7,693 bases of DNA from positions 1 through 7,693 of the forward strand of contig DLYX01000086.1 of the NCBI GenBank assembly GCA_003447545.1, given 5' to 3'. The notes under the pieces are model-generated. The model made no database searches. It was given only the letters and a program-made list of their open reading frames with translations, and was not told the origin of the DNA. Position numbers and translations under genes: made by a program. Of the stretch, positions 1-6,396 are shown one piece after another (within the stretch, counting starts at the first letter, position 1; every line of letters starts with the position of its first letter). This DNA is from Deltaproteobacteria bacterium. Its GTDB lineage: Bacteria > Desulfobacterota > Binatia > UBA12015.

Positions 1-3
1 GGC

Positions 4-8
4 AGGAG
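4..8 (+). promoter_or_regulatory. Ribosome binding site of cobA-hemD
   Basis: An AGGAG core ends seven bases before the ATG at 16. The spacing is close to ideal and supports that ATG as the true start. The promoter and any preceding operon gene lie to the left of the window. Confidence 0.75.
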
Positions 9-15
9 AGCTTCG

Positions 16-1533
16 ATGAGTTCGGGGTTGGTCTATCTGGTAGGTGCGGGGCCGGGGGCTCCGGGTCTGCTGACATTGCGCGGGCGTGAGTGTCTGGAGC
101 AAGCGGATGTGGTCCTCTACGACTATCTGGCCAACCCGGAGCTCCTCGCTCATGCCCCACCGGAGGCGGAAAGGATCTTCGCCGGCAAACATGGGCAGGG
201 TCCGCATGTTCTTGAGCAGGCGGATATCAACCGACTCCTGATTGACAGGGCAAGCGAGGGGCTTTGCGTTGTCCGTCTCAAGGGGGGCGATCCCATGGTT
301 TTCGGACGAGGCGCGGAGGAGGCCGAGATTCTTCGTGAGGCGGGGATTCGATTTGAGATCGTGCCGGGCGTGACTTCCGCACTCGCCGTGCCGAGTCTGG
401 CCGGAATTCCTGTGACCCATCGTGATTGGGTTTCCGGGGTCACGATCCTCACGGGGCATGATGCCGCGGATAAAAAAGAAACGCAGATTCATTGGGAGGC
501 CGTTGCCCAAGCGGGGAATACGATCGTCATCCTCATGGGGTTGACCCAGATGCGCCGTAATCTCTCGGCCCTCCAGGCGGCAGGACTGGCACCGGAGACC
601 CCAGCTGCGGCAATCCAGTGGGGGGGGAGTCCTGCCCAGAAAACTCTGGTTGGAACTCTTGAGGATCTTGCCGACCAGGTGGCCAGTCTGAATCTGAGGC
701 CTCCGGTGACTGTGGTGATTGGCGAAGTGGTTCGTTTGCGGAGCTCGGTGGAATGGTTCGAGCGGCGCCCGCTCTTCGGGCGTCGGATCGTCGTGACACG
801 ACCAAAGCATCAAGCGCCCCGGTTGGCCGGTTTGCTGGCCGAGCAGGGTGCTGAAGTTCTGGAGTGTCCCACAATCGAAATCCTTCCGCTGGACGCCACG
901 CCCTTGCGCGAGGAAATTCAACGCCTCGATTCTTATGACGTTCTGATTTTCACGAGCACAAACGGCGTCGATCAATTCTTCCGGATCTTGAAGGAGGAGA
1001 GGTTGGATGCCCGCAGTCTGGCGGGGCTGCGTCTTGTGGCGATCGGCCCCCAGACCGCGCGCAGCCTTGCCGACCGGCAATTGCTTGTGGATGTGCTGCC
1101 CTCCGAGTTTCGCGCCGAGGGTATTCTTGAGGCTTTCGCGCAGGATTCTCTAGAGGGGTGCCGGGTTTTGTTGCCCCGTGCCGAAGGGGCACGATCGATT
1201 CTTCCCGAGACCTTGCGCGAGCGTGGCGCCAACGTGAAGGAGATCCTGACCTATCGAAGCGTGGCACCGCAAGATGGTGTTGCGGCCTGGGACAAGATTG
1301 TCGCGGAAGGTCTGCCGGATTGCATCACTTTCACGAGCTCGAGCACCTTTACCAGTTTTCTGGGCATTCTCGATCAATCCCGAGAGGGCCGATCCGTTCT
1401 GGACAAGATCAAGCTCGCCTCCATCGGTCCGATTACCGCTCGGACGATTCGTGATGCCGGTTGGGCTGCCGATATCGAAGCAAACCCGTTTACGATTCCC
1501 GACCTGGCTGCGGCCATTACCGCGAAGCTCTAG
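16..1533 (+). CDS. cobA/hemD: Bifunctional uroporphyrinogen-III C-methyltransferase / uroporphyrinogen-III synthase
   Basis: This 505-residue fusion handles the branch point of tetrapyrrole synthesis in the cytoplasm. The N-terminal half (about 1-245) is a SAM-dependent uroporphyrinogen-III methyltransferase that yields precorrin-2, the precursor of sirohaem and cobalamin. It shows the GAGPG loop at 10-14, the LKGGDPMVFGRG signature at 88-99, VPGVTSA at 116-122 and GIPVTHR at 130-136. The C-terminal half (about 253-505) is HemD, which cyclises hydroxymethylbilane to uroporphyrinogen III. It shows RIVVTRP at 257-263, the paired FTST (312-315) and FTSSSTFTSF (439-448) elements, TYRS at 412-415 and SIGPITARTIRDAG at 469-482. 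Both halves look complete and the length suits the known fusion. hemB follows 12 bases downstream, so this is a tetrapyrrole operon; hemC is expected upstream but is not visible. No precorrin-2 dehydrogenase or ferrochelatase domain is fused. Confidence 0.96.
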   Translation: MSSGLVYLVGAGPGAPGLLTLRGRECLEQADVVLYDYLANPELLAHAPPEAERIFAGKHGQGPHVLEQADINRLLIDRASEGLCVVRLKGGDPMVFGRGAEEAEILREAGIRFEIVPGVTSALAVPSLAGIPVTHRDWVSGVTILTGHDAADKKETQIHWEAVAQAGNTIVILMGLTQMRRNLSALQAAGLAPETPAAAIQWGGSPAQKTLVGTLEDLADQVASLNLRPPVTVVIGEVVRLRSSVEWFERRPLFGRRIVVTRPKHQAPRLAGLLAEQGAEVLECPTIEILPLDATPLREEIQRLDSYDVLIFTSTNGVDQFFRILKEERLDARSLAGLRLVAIGPQTARSLADRQLLVDVLPSEFRAEGILEAFAQDSLEGCRVLLPRAEGARSILPETLRERGANVKEILTYRSVAPQDGVAAWDKIVAEGLPDCITFTSSSTFTSFLGILDQSREGRSVLDKIKLASIGPITARTIRDAGWAADIEANPFTIPDLAAAITAKL

Positions 1534-1536
1534 GAG
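1532..1536 (+). promoter_or_regulatory. Ribosome binding site that fixes the hemB start
   Basis: An AGGAG overlaps the TAG stop of cobA-hemD. It stands nine bases before the ATG at 1546 but only three before an in-frame TTG at 1540, so the ATG is preferred. The overlap with the upstream stop suggests translational coupling of the two genes. Confidence 0.65.
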
Positions 1537-1545
1537 ATTTTGACA

Positions 1546-2526
1546 ATGAGCATGTATCCCCTTGTTCGACCTCGTCGCTTGCGCCGCACGGCACGGATTC
1601 GCCAACTGGTGCGCGAAACACGTCTGGAAGCGTCTCAGCTCGTATTGCCGCTCTTTGTGGTGCCGGGGACCGGGGTTTCGCGTCCGGTACCGTCCATGCC
1701 CGGTGTTTCCCAATGGTCGGTGGACCGCGTCGCCGAAGAGGCCGGCAGGGCCTTCGACGCTGGCGTTCGGAGCGTGATTCTCTTCGGTATTCCGGAGGAA
1801 AAAGATGCGCAGGGGAGTGATGCGTGGCGAGACGACGGTATTGTTCAACAAGCTCTCGCTGAATTGCGAAAGAAGCAGCCGGAGTTGCTTCTGATCACTG
1901 ACGTTTGTCTTTGCGAATATACCGACCACGGACATTGCGGGGTGCTTCAGGGCGAAGAGGTTTTGAACGATCCGACACTGGACCTCTTGGCAAGAGAAGC
2001 TGTTTCGCATGCCCGTGCGGGCGCGGATATTGTGGCTCCTTCGGATATGATGGATGGTCGTGTCGCGGCGATTCGAGATGCCCTTGATGATCATGGATTC
2101 GAGGACCTTCCGATCCTCTCCTACGCGGTGAAATATGCCTCGGGTTTTTATGGTCCGTTTCGCGACGCTGCTGATTCGGCGCCGAGTGTCGGTGATCGAC
2201 GTGGGTATCAAATGGACCCGGCCAACCGACGCGAAGCTCAGCGAGAGTTGGCTCTCGATCTGGAAGAAGGTGCGGATATGGTGATGGTCAAACCTGCTGG
2301 ACCGAACCTCGATATTCTCGCGGATGTCCGGGCTTCTTGTGATGTGCCGGTTGCCGCTTATCAAGTCAGTGGTGAATACGCGATGATCAAGGCCGCAGCG
2401 GAACGCGGGTGGTTGGACGAGGCTCGTGTGCGCGAGGAGAGCCTTGTGGCGATCCGTCGAGCGGGTGCCGATCTGATTTTGACTTATTTTGCGATCGATC
2501 AGGCTTTGGCTCTGCGGGAGGGCTGA
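1546..2526 (+). CDS. hemB: Porphobilinogen synthase (delta-aminolevulinic acid dehydratase), zinc type
   Basis: HemB condenses two 5-aminolevulinate molecules to porphobilinogen, the first committed pyrrole of haem, sirohaem and cobalamin synthesis. The 326-residue length is normal for the family. The two active-site lysines are visible: K196 in YAVKYAS, and the Schiff-base lysine K249 in [11 protein letters not shown] three-cysteine zinc site is present at C121, C123 and C131 ([11 protein letters not shown]), so this is the zinc-dependent class, not the aspartate-rich magnesium class. The [13 protein letters not shown] stretch at 201-213 and the LEEGAD stretch just before the second lysine are typical; the latter belongs to the region that carries the allosteric magnesium site in related enzymes. 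The start was chosen at the ATG at 1546 because of the well-spaced AGGAG at 1532-1536. The gene sits between cobA-hemD and a VOC protein, with gaps of 12 and 2 bases, and is probably co-transcribed with both. Confidence 0.97.
   Translation: MSMYPLVRPRRLRRTARIRQLVRETRLEASQLVLPLFVVPGTGVSRPVPSMPGVSQWSVDRVAEEAGRAFDAGVRSVILFGIPEEKDAQGSDAWRDDGIVQQALAELRKKQPELLLITDVCLCEYTDHGHCGVLQGEEVLNDPTLDLLAREAVSHARAGADIVAPSDMMDGRVAAIRDALDDHGFEDLPILSYAVKYASGFYGPFRDAADSAPSVGDRRGYQMDPANRREAQRELALDLEEGADMVMVKPAGPNLDILADVRASCDVPVAAYQVSGEYAMIKAAAERGWLDEARVREESLVAIRRAGADLILTYFAIDQALALREG
2516..2521 (+). promoter_or_regulatory. Ribosome binding site that fixes the VOC protein start
   Basis: A GGGAGG inside the last codons of hemB stands seven bases before a GTG at 2529. 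It favours this GTG over the upstream in-frame ATG at 2409, which would place 40 codons of meaningless sequence inside hemB. Confidence 0.65.
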
Positions 2527-2528
2527 GG

Positions 2529-2984
2529 GTGAGTCTGGCGTTGCATGCGGTGTCGCATATCGGTCTTTGCGTCTCGGACCTCGAAGTATCTCTCTGTTTT
2601 TACCGGGATCTTCTTGGCTTCCGCGAAAGAGATCGGCTGGAGGTCCAGGGGGATCTCGCGAGTCGCTTGCTGCAGTTGGCGGATGTCGATCTTGTCGCGG
2701 TTTATCTCGAGCGTGACGGCCTGACCCTTGAATTACTTCACTATCGTAACCCTGAAAGTGTGGCGGGTGAACGCGCGCGGCCGATGCATCAGCACGGGTT
2801 CACGCATCTTTCGTTGCAGGCCGAGGATCCGAGCGCTGTGCTTGGGGGGTTTCGCGACGCCGGAGTCGAGGTTCTCGAGTCGACGATTGTGAAGGTCGGA
2901 GACGTTGTCGTGGCGTTTTTGTTGCGCGATCCAGACGGCCAGACGCTGGAAATCACGGCGGCGCGCAAGCCAGCGCGAGATTAG
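2529..2984 (+). CDS. VOC-superfamily metalloenzyme (glyoxalase I / methylmalonyl-CoA epimerase-like)
   Basis: A 151-residue vicinal-oxygen-chelate protein with two beta-alpha-beta-beta-beta modules, about 5-75 and 88-147. The four usual metal-ligand positions are all filled: H10 in SHIGL, E68 in LTLELL, H93 in FTHLSL and E141 in QTLEIT. This two-His, two-Glu set is that of glyoxalase I and methylmalonyl-CoA epimerase, so a working divalent-metal enzyme is likely. DLLGFRERDR (27-36) and LLRDPDGQTLEI (131-142) are also classic family motifs. The substrate cannot be told from sequence; extradiol dioxygenase-like or resistance-type activities remain possible. It starts at GTG, two bases after the hemB stop, which indicates tight coupling to hemB without proving a role in tetrapyrrole metabolism. 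Its TAG stop overlaps the TAA stop of the convergent gene on the other strand. Confidence 0.85.
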   Translation: MSLALHAVSHIGLCVSDLEVSLCFYRDLLGFRERDRLEVQGDLASRLLQLADVDLVAVYLERDGLTLELLHYRNPESVAGERARPMHQHGFTHLSLQAEDPSAVLGGFRDAGVEVLESTIVKVGDVVVAFLLRDPDGQTLEITAARKPARD

Positions 2985-3541
2985 AAGCCGAAACGGTCCA
3001 ACCAGGTTTCGTCAGCTCCGCCGAGCCCGAATTCGACGGGAAGCTTGGTGGGTGAATCCTGGTCACTGCCGATTCGCAATCGCCTCGGCATTTGCCGACC
3101 GTCGACCTTGATGTCGACGATCAGCGATTGGAAGTCGCCGGCAAGAATGACGTCCAATCCATTGAGGCTGGTCTCCGAGGTTCCATCGAAATCGATCCGA
3201 CTGGGGCGCTGCTGGCGAATACGAAGCTTCTCGGATAGCGGCGCGGTGTCCTTGAAGACGCCTCGGCCGGTCGCGATCAGCGACCCCGAAATTTCGTGGG
3301 TCTCATTGTCGGGGACAAAGCGCAGATGGATTCTGCCTCCCTCGCTCCAGAGCCGGACATAAATCTGTTCGGCCGGCACAGTGATTTTCGGTGCACCATA
3401 AAGCAGTCCGAAAGGCAGACGGTCGAGCCGTCCGAAACTATGGGTCGGGAGGGCCAGAAGGATTGCCAGAATCGTCGCAAGGCTGTGTCGAAATGCTGGT
3501 CGACGCCCCTCGAAGGGGAGATGCCTGCTCTTTCGCGCCAT
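2981..3541 (-). CDS. Exported protein of unknown function
   Basis: I do not recognise this 186-residue protein. The N-terminus looks like a secretion signal: a long basic region (residues 1-19, rich in R and K), a hydrophobic core at about 21-32 (LATILAILLAL), then a polar stretch near PTHSFG where cleavage could occur. An uncleaved anchor is also possible. The mature part alternates short hydrophobic runs with charged residues (for example ITVPAEQIYVRLW at 53-65 and LIVDIKVDGRQM at 140-151), which suggests a beta-rich periplasmic domain. It has no cysteine and no evident catalytic motif. It lies 11 bases downstream of the cytochrome-like lipoprotein gene on the same strand, so the two are probably co-transcribed and may act together in the periplasm; that is inference. 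The ATG has no clear ribosome binding site, so translation may depend on the upstream gene. Confidence 0.75.
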   Translation of the reverse strand: MARKSRHLPFEGRRPAFRHSLATILAILLALPTHSFGRLDRLPFGLLYGAPKITVPAEQIYVRLWSEGGRIHLRFVPDNETHEISGSLIATGRGVFKDTAPLSEKLRIRQQRPSRIDFDGTSETSLNGLDVILAGDFQSLIVDIKVDGRQMPRRLRIGSDQDSPTKLPVEFGLGGADETWLDRFGF

Positions 3542-3552
3542 CAGGGTCGTTT

Positions 3553-4002
3553 TCAGTCTTCGCTTGGCGGCAGAGCGCCGTTTTCAATCCAGATTTCGAT
3601 CATGGCAATTTGGTCGGGTGACAGGAGCGGTGCGCCCAGAGGCATGACGAGGCCTTCGCCGTCGGCGAGGTCGCCATTTACCTTGTTCACAAGATAACTG
3701 GCGCTGACGTCTTCGGGGGAGACGAGCAGGTAGCCGCGTTCCGCCGCGGCGGCGTTGGCCGGCACAATATTCACGAGCGCGTCGTAGGATTCCGCTGCGG
3801 TAAGGGAGAGACCGCCAGCGCGGGTTCCGGAGGAGTGGCAGGAAGAGGAAATGCAACTGGGTGTGAATATTTCGGCTTGGATTGCCACATATTCCCCACT
3901 GGGTCCGACCCCGGGTTCAGGTCCCTCACCGGCACACCCCAGCAGGCCGATTGTCAGCAGAAAGCCGATGGCGCTGGCAATAATTCCATTGAAAACGGGC
4001 AT
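3553..4002 (-). CDS. Cytochrome c-like lipoprotein with a CX4CH haem motif
   Basis: A 149-residue lipoprotein. The N-terminus is a lipoprotein signal with lipobox LLGC, giving C23 as the lipidated cysteine, so it is anchored in the periplasmic membrane space. The mature part carries a single haem c attachment motif of the wider-spaced kind, C50-I-S-S-S-C55-H56 (CX4CH), preceded by IFTPSC. A late VMPLGAPLLSPDQ segment follows, with M120 placed where a distal haem ligand would be, and then the IEIWIENGA ending. This motif order is familiar from small cytochrome-like proteins of planctomycetes and deltaproteobacteria. The family likeness is clear; covalent haem binding and an electron-transfer role are inferred. 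A good AAAGGAAA ribosome binding site lies about six bases upstream of the ATG (4007-4015 region, minus strand). It is the first gene of a probable two-gene unit with the exported protein downstream. Confidence 0.82.
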   Translation of the reverse strand: MPVFNGIIASAIGFLLTIGLLGCAGEGPEPGVGPSGEYVAIQAEIFTPSCISSSCHSSGTRAGGLSLTAAESYDALVNIVPANAAAAERGYLLVSPEDVSASYLVNKVNGDLADGEGLVMPLGAPLLSPDQIAMIEIWIENGALPPSED

Positions 4003-4099
4003 TTTCTTTCCTTTCTTGTTCGTTGAGCGGTTCGCTTGCGATTCGCCTCTCGGCGGATTTCCCCCAAGCAGATGGACCTATAGCGCAAATCCGGACAGC

Positions 4100-4128
4100 T
4101 TGCCGGTTGCAGGCTGCTGCAGTAGGAT
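4100..4128 (+). promoter_or_regulatory. Candidate sigma-70 type promoter for the lytic transglycosylase gene
   Basis: TTGCCG at 4100-4105 and TAGGAT at 4123-4128 are separated by 17 bases; each matches its consensus hexamer at four of six positions. The site lies in the 174-bp divergent region (4003-4176) and would start transcription about 40 bases before the ATG at 4177. Such matches arise by chance, so this is only a candidate. I found no convincing promoter facing the other way, although a TATAGG on the minus strand near 4078-4083 could serve as its -10. Confidence 0.3.
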
Positions 4129-4176
4129 TTGCTCTGGAGTCTGCGATTTCTCTGTTGCAGCGATCCCGGAAATTCT

Positions 4177-4947
4177 ATGAAATTACATCAGGCCCTATTC
4201 GGGTTCCTGTTGTGTTGTTCCTGTTCCACAGCGGAGGAGGCCTCACTGCAGGAGCTTCCTCTTCCGGTCGAGGTCGTTCCCGCGGTCGTGGTCGAGGTGC
4301 CCTCTCTGCCGATCCTGAGCGATCCGGTGCAGAAGCGGGTGGCCTACGCGAACCGCACGGTAGGCGCTCTCCGGGACCATCCCGCTGTCGTGGCCCAGGC
4401 ACACGATCTCGCGCGCGATAGTTGGACTGTCCGCGTCGGCCTGCGGCGGGCGGATGCTTTCTTTGCGATGATCGAGGAGCAGCTCGTTCATCATAACGTG
4501 CCCCGCGAATTGGCATTCGTACCCATGGTCGAAAGCGTATTCCATCCCGAAGCGCGCGGGCGGAGAGCCGTCGGTTTGTGGCAATTCACCAAGGCAACGG
4601 CGCAGGCCTATGGTTTGCGGGTGGACGGCCAGCTGGATGAACGCCGAGACCCTGTCAAATCCACAGCAGCCGCAATCCAGTACCTCCGACATTTGCATGA
4701 TCGCTTCGGTTCGTGGGAGTTGGCTCTCGCTGCGTATAACGCCGGCCCTTCTAGAGTTCGTCGGGCGATGAGGGCTCGCCCGGGCGCAAGCTTTTGGGAA
4801 CTCTCGGAGGCCAAGCTTCTGCCACCGGTGACCCGGCGCTATGTTCCGAAGGTGATCGGCAGTGCTCTTCTGGCCGACGATCCCGAACGTTTCGGTCTGC
4901 GCCTGCCTGAGGGTCTGGCCGCGGTCGCGTTTTCCCGCACCAGTTGA
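4177..4947 (+). CDS. Periplasmic murein lytic transglycosylase (SLT/MltD-type catalytic domain)
   Basis: This 256-residue enzyme should cleave the MurNAc-GlcNAc bond of peptidoglycan to a 1,6-anhydro product. The SLT domain spans about 92-235. The catalytic glutamate is E119 in MVESVFHPEA, followed by GLWQF at 133-137, the AAYNAGP motif at 185-191 and YVPK at 222-225. The general pattern is that of MltD. It has no LysM repeats after the domain, unlike the longer MltD proteins, so it is a minimal version. The ATG at 4177 is chosen over an in-frame ATG at 4129 because it gives a proper signal peptide (MKLHQALFGFLLCC); only a weak CGGA precedes it. The cysteine cluster LLCCSCS at 11-17 may hold a non-standard lipobox, so lipidation is possible but not certain. 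Residues 24-45 are proline- and valine-rich and look like a linker. Confidence 0.88.
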   Translation: MKLHQALFGFLLCCSCSTAEEASLQELPLPVEVVPAVVVEVPSLPILSDPVQKRVAYANRTVGALRDHPAVVAQAHDLARDSWTVRVGLRRADAFFAMIEEQLVHHNVPRELAFVPMVESVFHPEARGRRAVGLWQFTKATAQAYGLRVDGQLDERRDPVKSTAAAIQYLRHLHDRFGSWELALAAYNAGPSRVRRAMRARPGASFWELSEAKLLPPVTRRYVPKVIGSALLADDPERFGLRLPEGLAAVAFSRTS

Positions 4948-4964
4948 TCCCTGAACCGCTGCCT

Positions 4965-5231
4965 CTAATGGAGCGTCTCGATTTGACTGTCGATCACGCC
5001 AAGGACAGTCAGGGCGTCGTCCCGCTCGTCAAAATCGTATAGAATCGAGTAGCCTTCGATCGGGAGGGAGAGGCAGCCGCCTCTGCCTTCCAGGATCGAT
5101 GATCCATAGGGCAAAGGGTTGTCAGCAAGATCGAGAATGGCGTCGCCGATCTCCTGTAGCGAGGGTCCAAAGATCTGTTCCATCTCGCGGTATGCACTAT
5201 AGGTGACGCTCAGCTTCATACGGGTCCGCAT
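4965..5231 (-). CDS. Small RelE/ParE-fold protein, solitary and acidic
   Basis: An 88-residue protein whose pattern fits the RelE/ParE toxin fold: an N-terminal strand (KLSVTYS, 6-12), helices over about 13-37, then DNPLPYGSSILEGRGG, the strand pair GYSILYDFDE, and a final TVLGVID strand. The family is normally basic and binds RNA or gyrase. This protein has about 15 acidic and 6 basic residues, and the arginine usual before the hydrophobic-Tyr pair (YR-I-x-Y type) is replaced by serine (YSILY). No antitoxin gene is seen on either side: its downstream side abuts the transglycosylase gene by a 17-base gap and its upstream side is the 106-bp region before hisC. It may be a domesticated or inactive relative. 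The start could be the ATG at 5231 or, four codons later, at 5219; neither has a strong ribosome binding site. Family assignment is by pattern only. Confidence 0.62.
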   Translation of the reverse strand: MRTRMKLSVTYSAYREMEQIFGPSLQEIGDAILDLADNPLPYGSSILEGRGGCLSLPIEGYSILYDFDERDDALTVLGVIDSQIETLH

Positions 5232-5337
5232 TCGTTGTTCTGGTTCATCTGTCCGGTTCTGTATGCCAAAGTCGATCGGAGTTCGGAGCCAGGTTCTTTA
5301 GCGAGGGAAGACGATTGTTGTTATCGTGGAGGAAAGA
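5232..5337. other. Divergent intergenic region before hisC
   Basis: These 106 bases separate the RelE-like gene (leftward) from hisC (rightward) and must hold the promoters of both. I see no confident -35/-10 pair, no attenuator-like histidine-rich leader peptide and no terminator-like hairpin with a T tract. The only clear element is the hisC ribosome binding site at the right end. Confidence 0.5.
5328..5332 (+). promoter_or_regulatory. Ribosome binding site that fixes the hisC start
   Basis: A strong GGAGG stands five bases before the ATG at 5338. An in-frame GTG at 5326 overlaps this site and so cannot be its start; the ATG is chosen. Confidence 0.75.
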
Positions 5338-6396
5338 ATGACACGCACAGCAGATGGCCCGGCAGCCGCGCGGTTGGTCCGCCCCGCAGTGGCCGAAATG
5401 GGCGGTTACAAGCCGGGTGAGCAGGCCAACTCGCCTGACGTCGTAAAACTCAATACGAATGAGAATCCCTATGCGGCTTCTCCACGAGTGATCGAAGCGA
5501 TTCGTGCCGCCGCGAGTGATTTACGGCTCTACCCGGACCCGTCGGCACTTTCCCTGCGGAAGGCTGCAGGCTCGGTATGGGGTGTGGATCCGCATGGAGT
5601 TGTGGTGGGCAATGGATCCGACGAACTCCTGACGGTTTTGTTTCGTGCGATTCTCGATGCGGGCGACCGGGTGGCGTATCCGGTTTCGACATATTCCCTA
5701 TACGATACTCTTGCGGAACTTCAGGGCGTCGAGGCCCTCGGCGTGCCTTATGGGCCGAACTGGGAATTTCCCCGCGCCGCCCTCGAGAAATGCGACGCGA
5801 GACTTTTCTTGATTTGTCGTCCGAACGCACCGTCAGGGACCTTGCCGTCCATCGCGGATGTCCGGAGTCTTCTGGCGTCGCGACCGGATGCGGTGGTGGT
5901 CGTGGATGAGGCCTACGCCGATTTTGCAGCCGAGAACGCAATTGGTCTGGTCGGCTCCTATCCAAACCTGGTGGTTCTGCGCACCTTGTCGAAATCCTAT
6001 TCTCTGTGCGGCCTTCGTGTCGGCTTTGCCCTGACGACAGCCGACCTGGCCGCGCAGTTACACAAGGTCCGGGATTCTTACAATCTGAGCGCCGTCGCTC
6101 AGGCCGGAGGTGAGGCGGCCTTGCTGGACCAGGAGCATTTCGCGATCAATCGAGGCAAGATTCTGCAAAGTCGGACGCGCTTGGTCGACGAACTGCGCGA
6201 GCGGGGGTACCAGGTTGCCGACTCGCATACGAATTTCGTTCTGGCTACCAAGCCCGGCGTTCCGCAGAAGCAAGTTTTTGAGGACCTTCGCGACAAGGGG
6301 GTCCTGGTGCGCTGGTTTCCCGTTCTGCCCGATTCCATTCGCGTCACGGTGGGGACGGATACGGAGATCGATCGCTTCTTCCTCGCGCTTGGTTAG
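5338..6396 (+). CDS. hisC: Histidinol-phosphate aminotransferase
   Basis: A 352-residue PLP enzyme of aminotransferase fold type I that converts imidazole-acetol phosphate and glutamate to histidinol phosphate and 2-oxoglutarate in histidine synthesis. The PLP lysine is K219 in TLSKSYSLCGLRVGFA, with R227 in the same block for the cofactor phosphate. Also visible are KLNTNENPY (37-45), the GNGSDELL loop at 91-98, PVSTYSLY (115-122), RPNAPSGT (161-168, with the ring-contacting N163), VDEAYADF (189-196) and SIRVTVGT (333-340), whose R335 should bind the substrate phosphate or carboxylate side. The first block residue of RPNAPSGT is R where N is usual. No other his gene is in the window, so hisC is separated from a his operon here, and a role in aromatic amino acid transamination cannot be excluded. 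The stop codon overlaps that of the convergent DUF4340 gene. Confidence 0.93.
   Translation: MTRTADGPAAARLVRPAVAEMGGYKPGEQANSPDVVKLNTNENPYAASPRVIEAIRAAASDLRLYPDPSALSLRKAAGSVWGVDPHGVVVGNGSDELLTVLFRAILDAGDRVAYPVSTYSLYDTLAELQGVEALGVPYGPNWEFPRAALEKCDARLFLICRPNAPSGTLPSIADVRSLLASRPDAVVVVDEAYADFAAENAIGLVGSYPNLVVLRTLSKSYSLCGLRVGFALTTADLAAQLHKVRDSYNLSAVAQAGGEAALLDQEHFAINRGKILQSRTRLVDELRERGYQVADSHTNFVLATKPGVPQKQVFEDLRDKGVLVRWFPVLPDSIRVTVGTDTEIDRFFLALG

Noticed and set aside
150..1267. Several smaller minus-strand open frames inside cobA-hemD
   Set aside because: All are antisense to a gene with clear family motifs, and none shows a ribosome binding site or a domain.
1150..2364. A 404-codon open frame on the minus strand across the end of hemD and most of hemB
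   Set aside because: It lies antisense to two well-supported genes with complete catalytic motifs. Its translation is rich in Arg, Ser and His with no recognisable domain, as expected for a frame kept open by GC-rich codon use.
2409..2528. An upstream ATG that would lengthen the VOC protein by 40 residues
   Set aside because: The extra part would lie wholly inside hemB in another frame and precedes the family's usual N-terminus; the GTG at 2529 has a good ribosome binding site.
2962..2977. Hairpin CGCGC-loop-GCGCG near the end of the VOC gene as a terminator
   Set aside because: The stem is only five pairs, sits within codons and has no T tract after it on either strand.
4023..4421. A 132-codon plus-strand frame overlapping the transglycosylase gene start
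   Set aside because: Its second half is a Gly/Arg/Ser-rich shadow of the transglycosylase gene in another frame, and it has no domain or signal peptide.
4965..5337. A complete type II toxin-antitoxin pair around the RelE-like gene
   Set aside because: No antitoxin-sized open frame with a DNA-binding or toxin-wrapping pattern is found on the same strand on either side.
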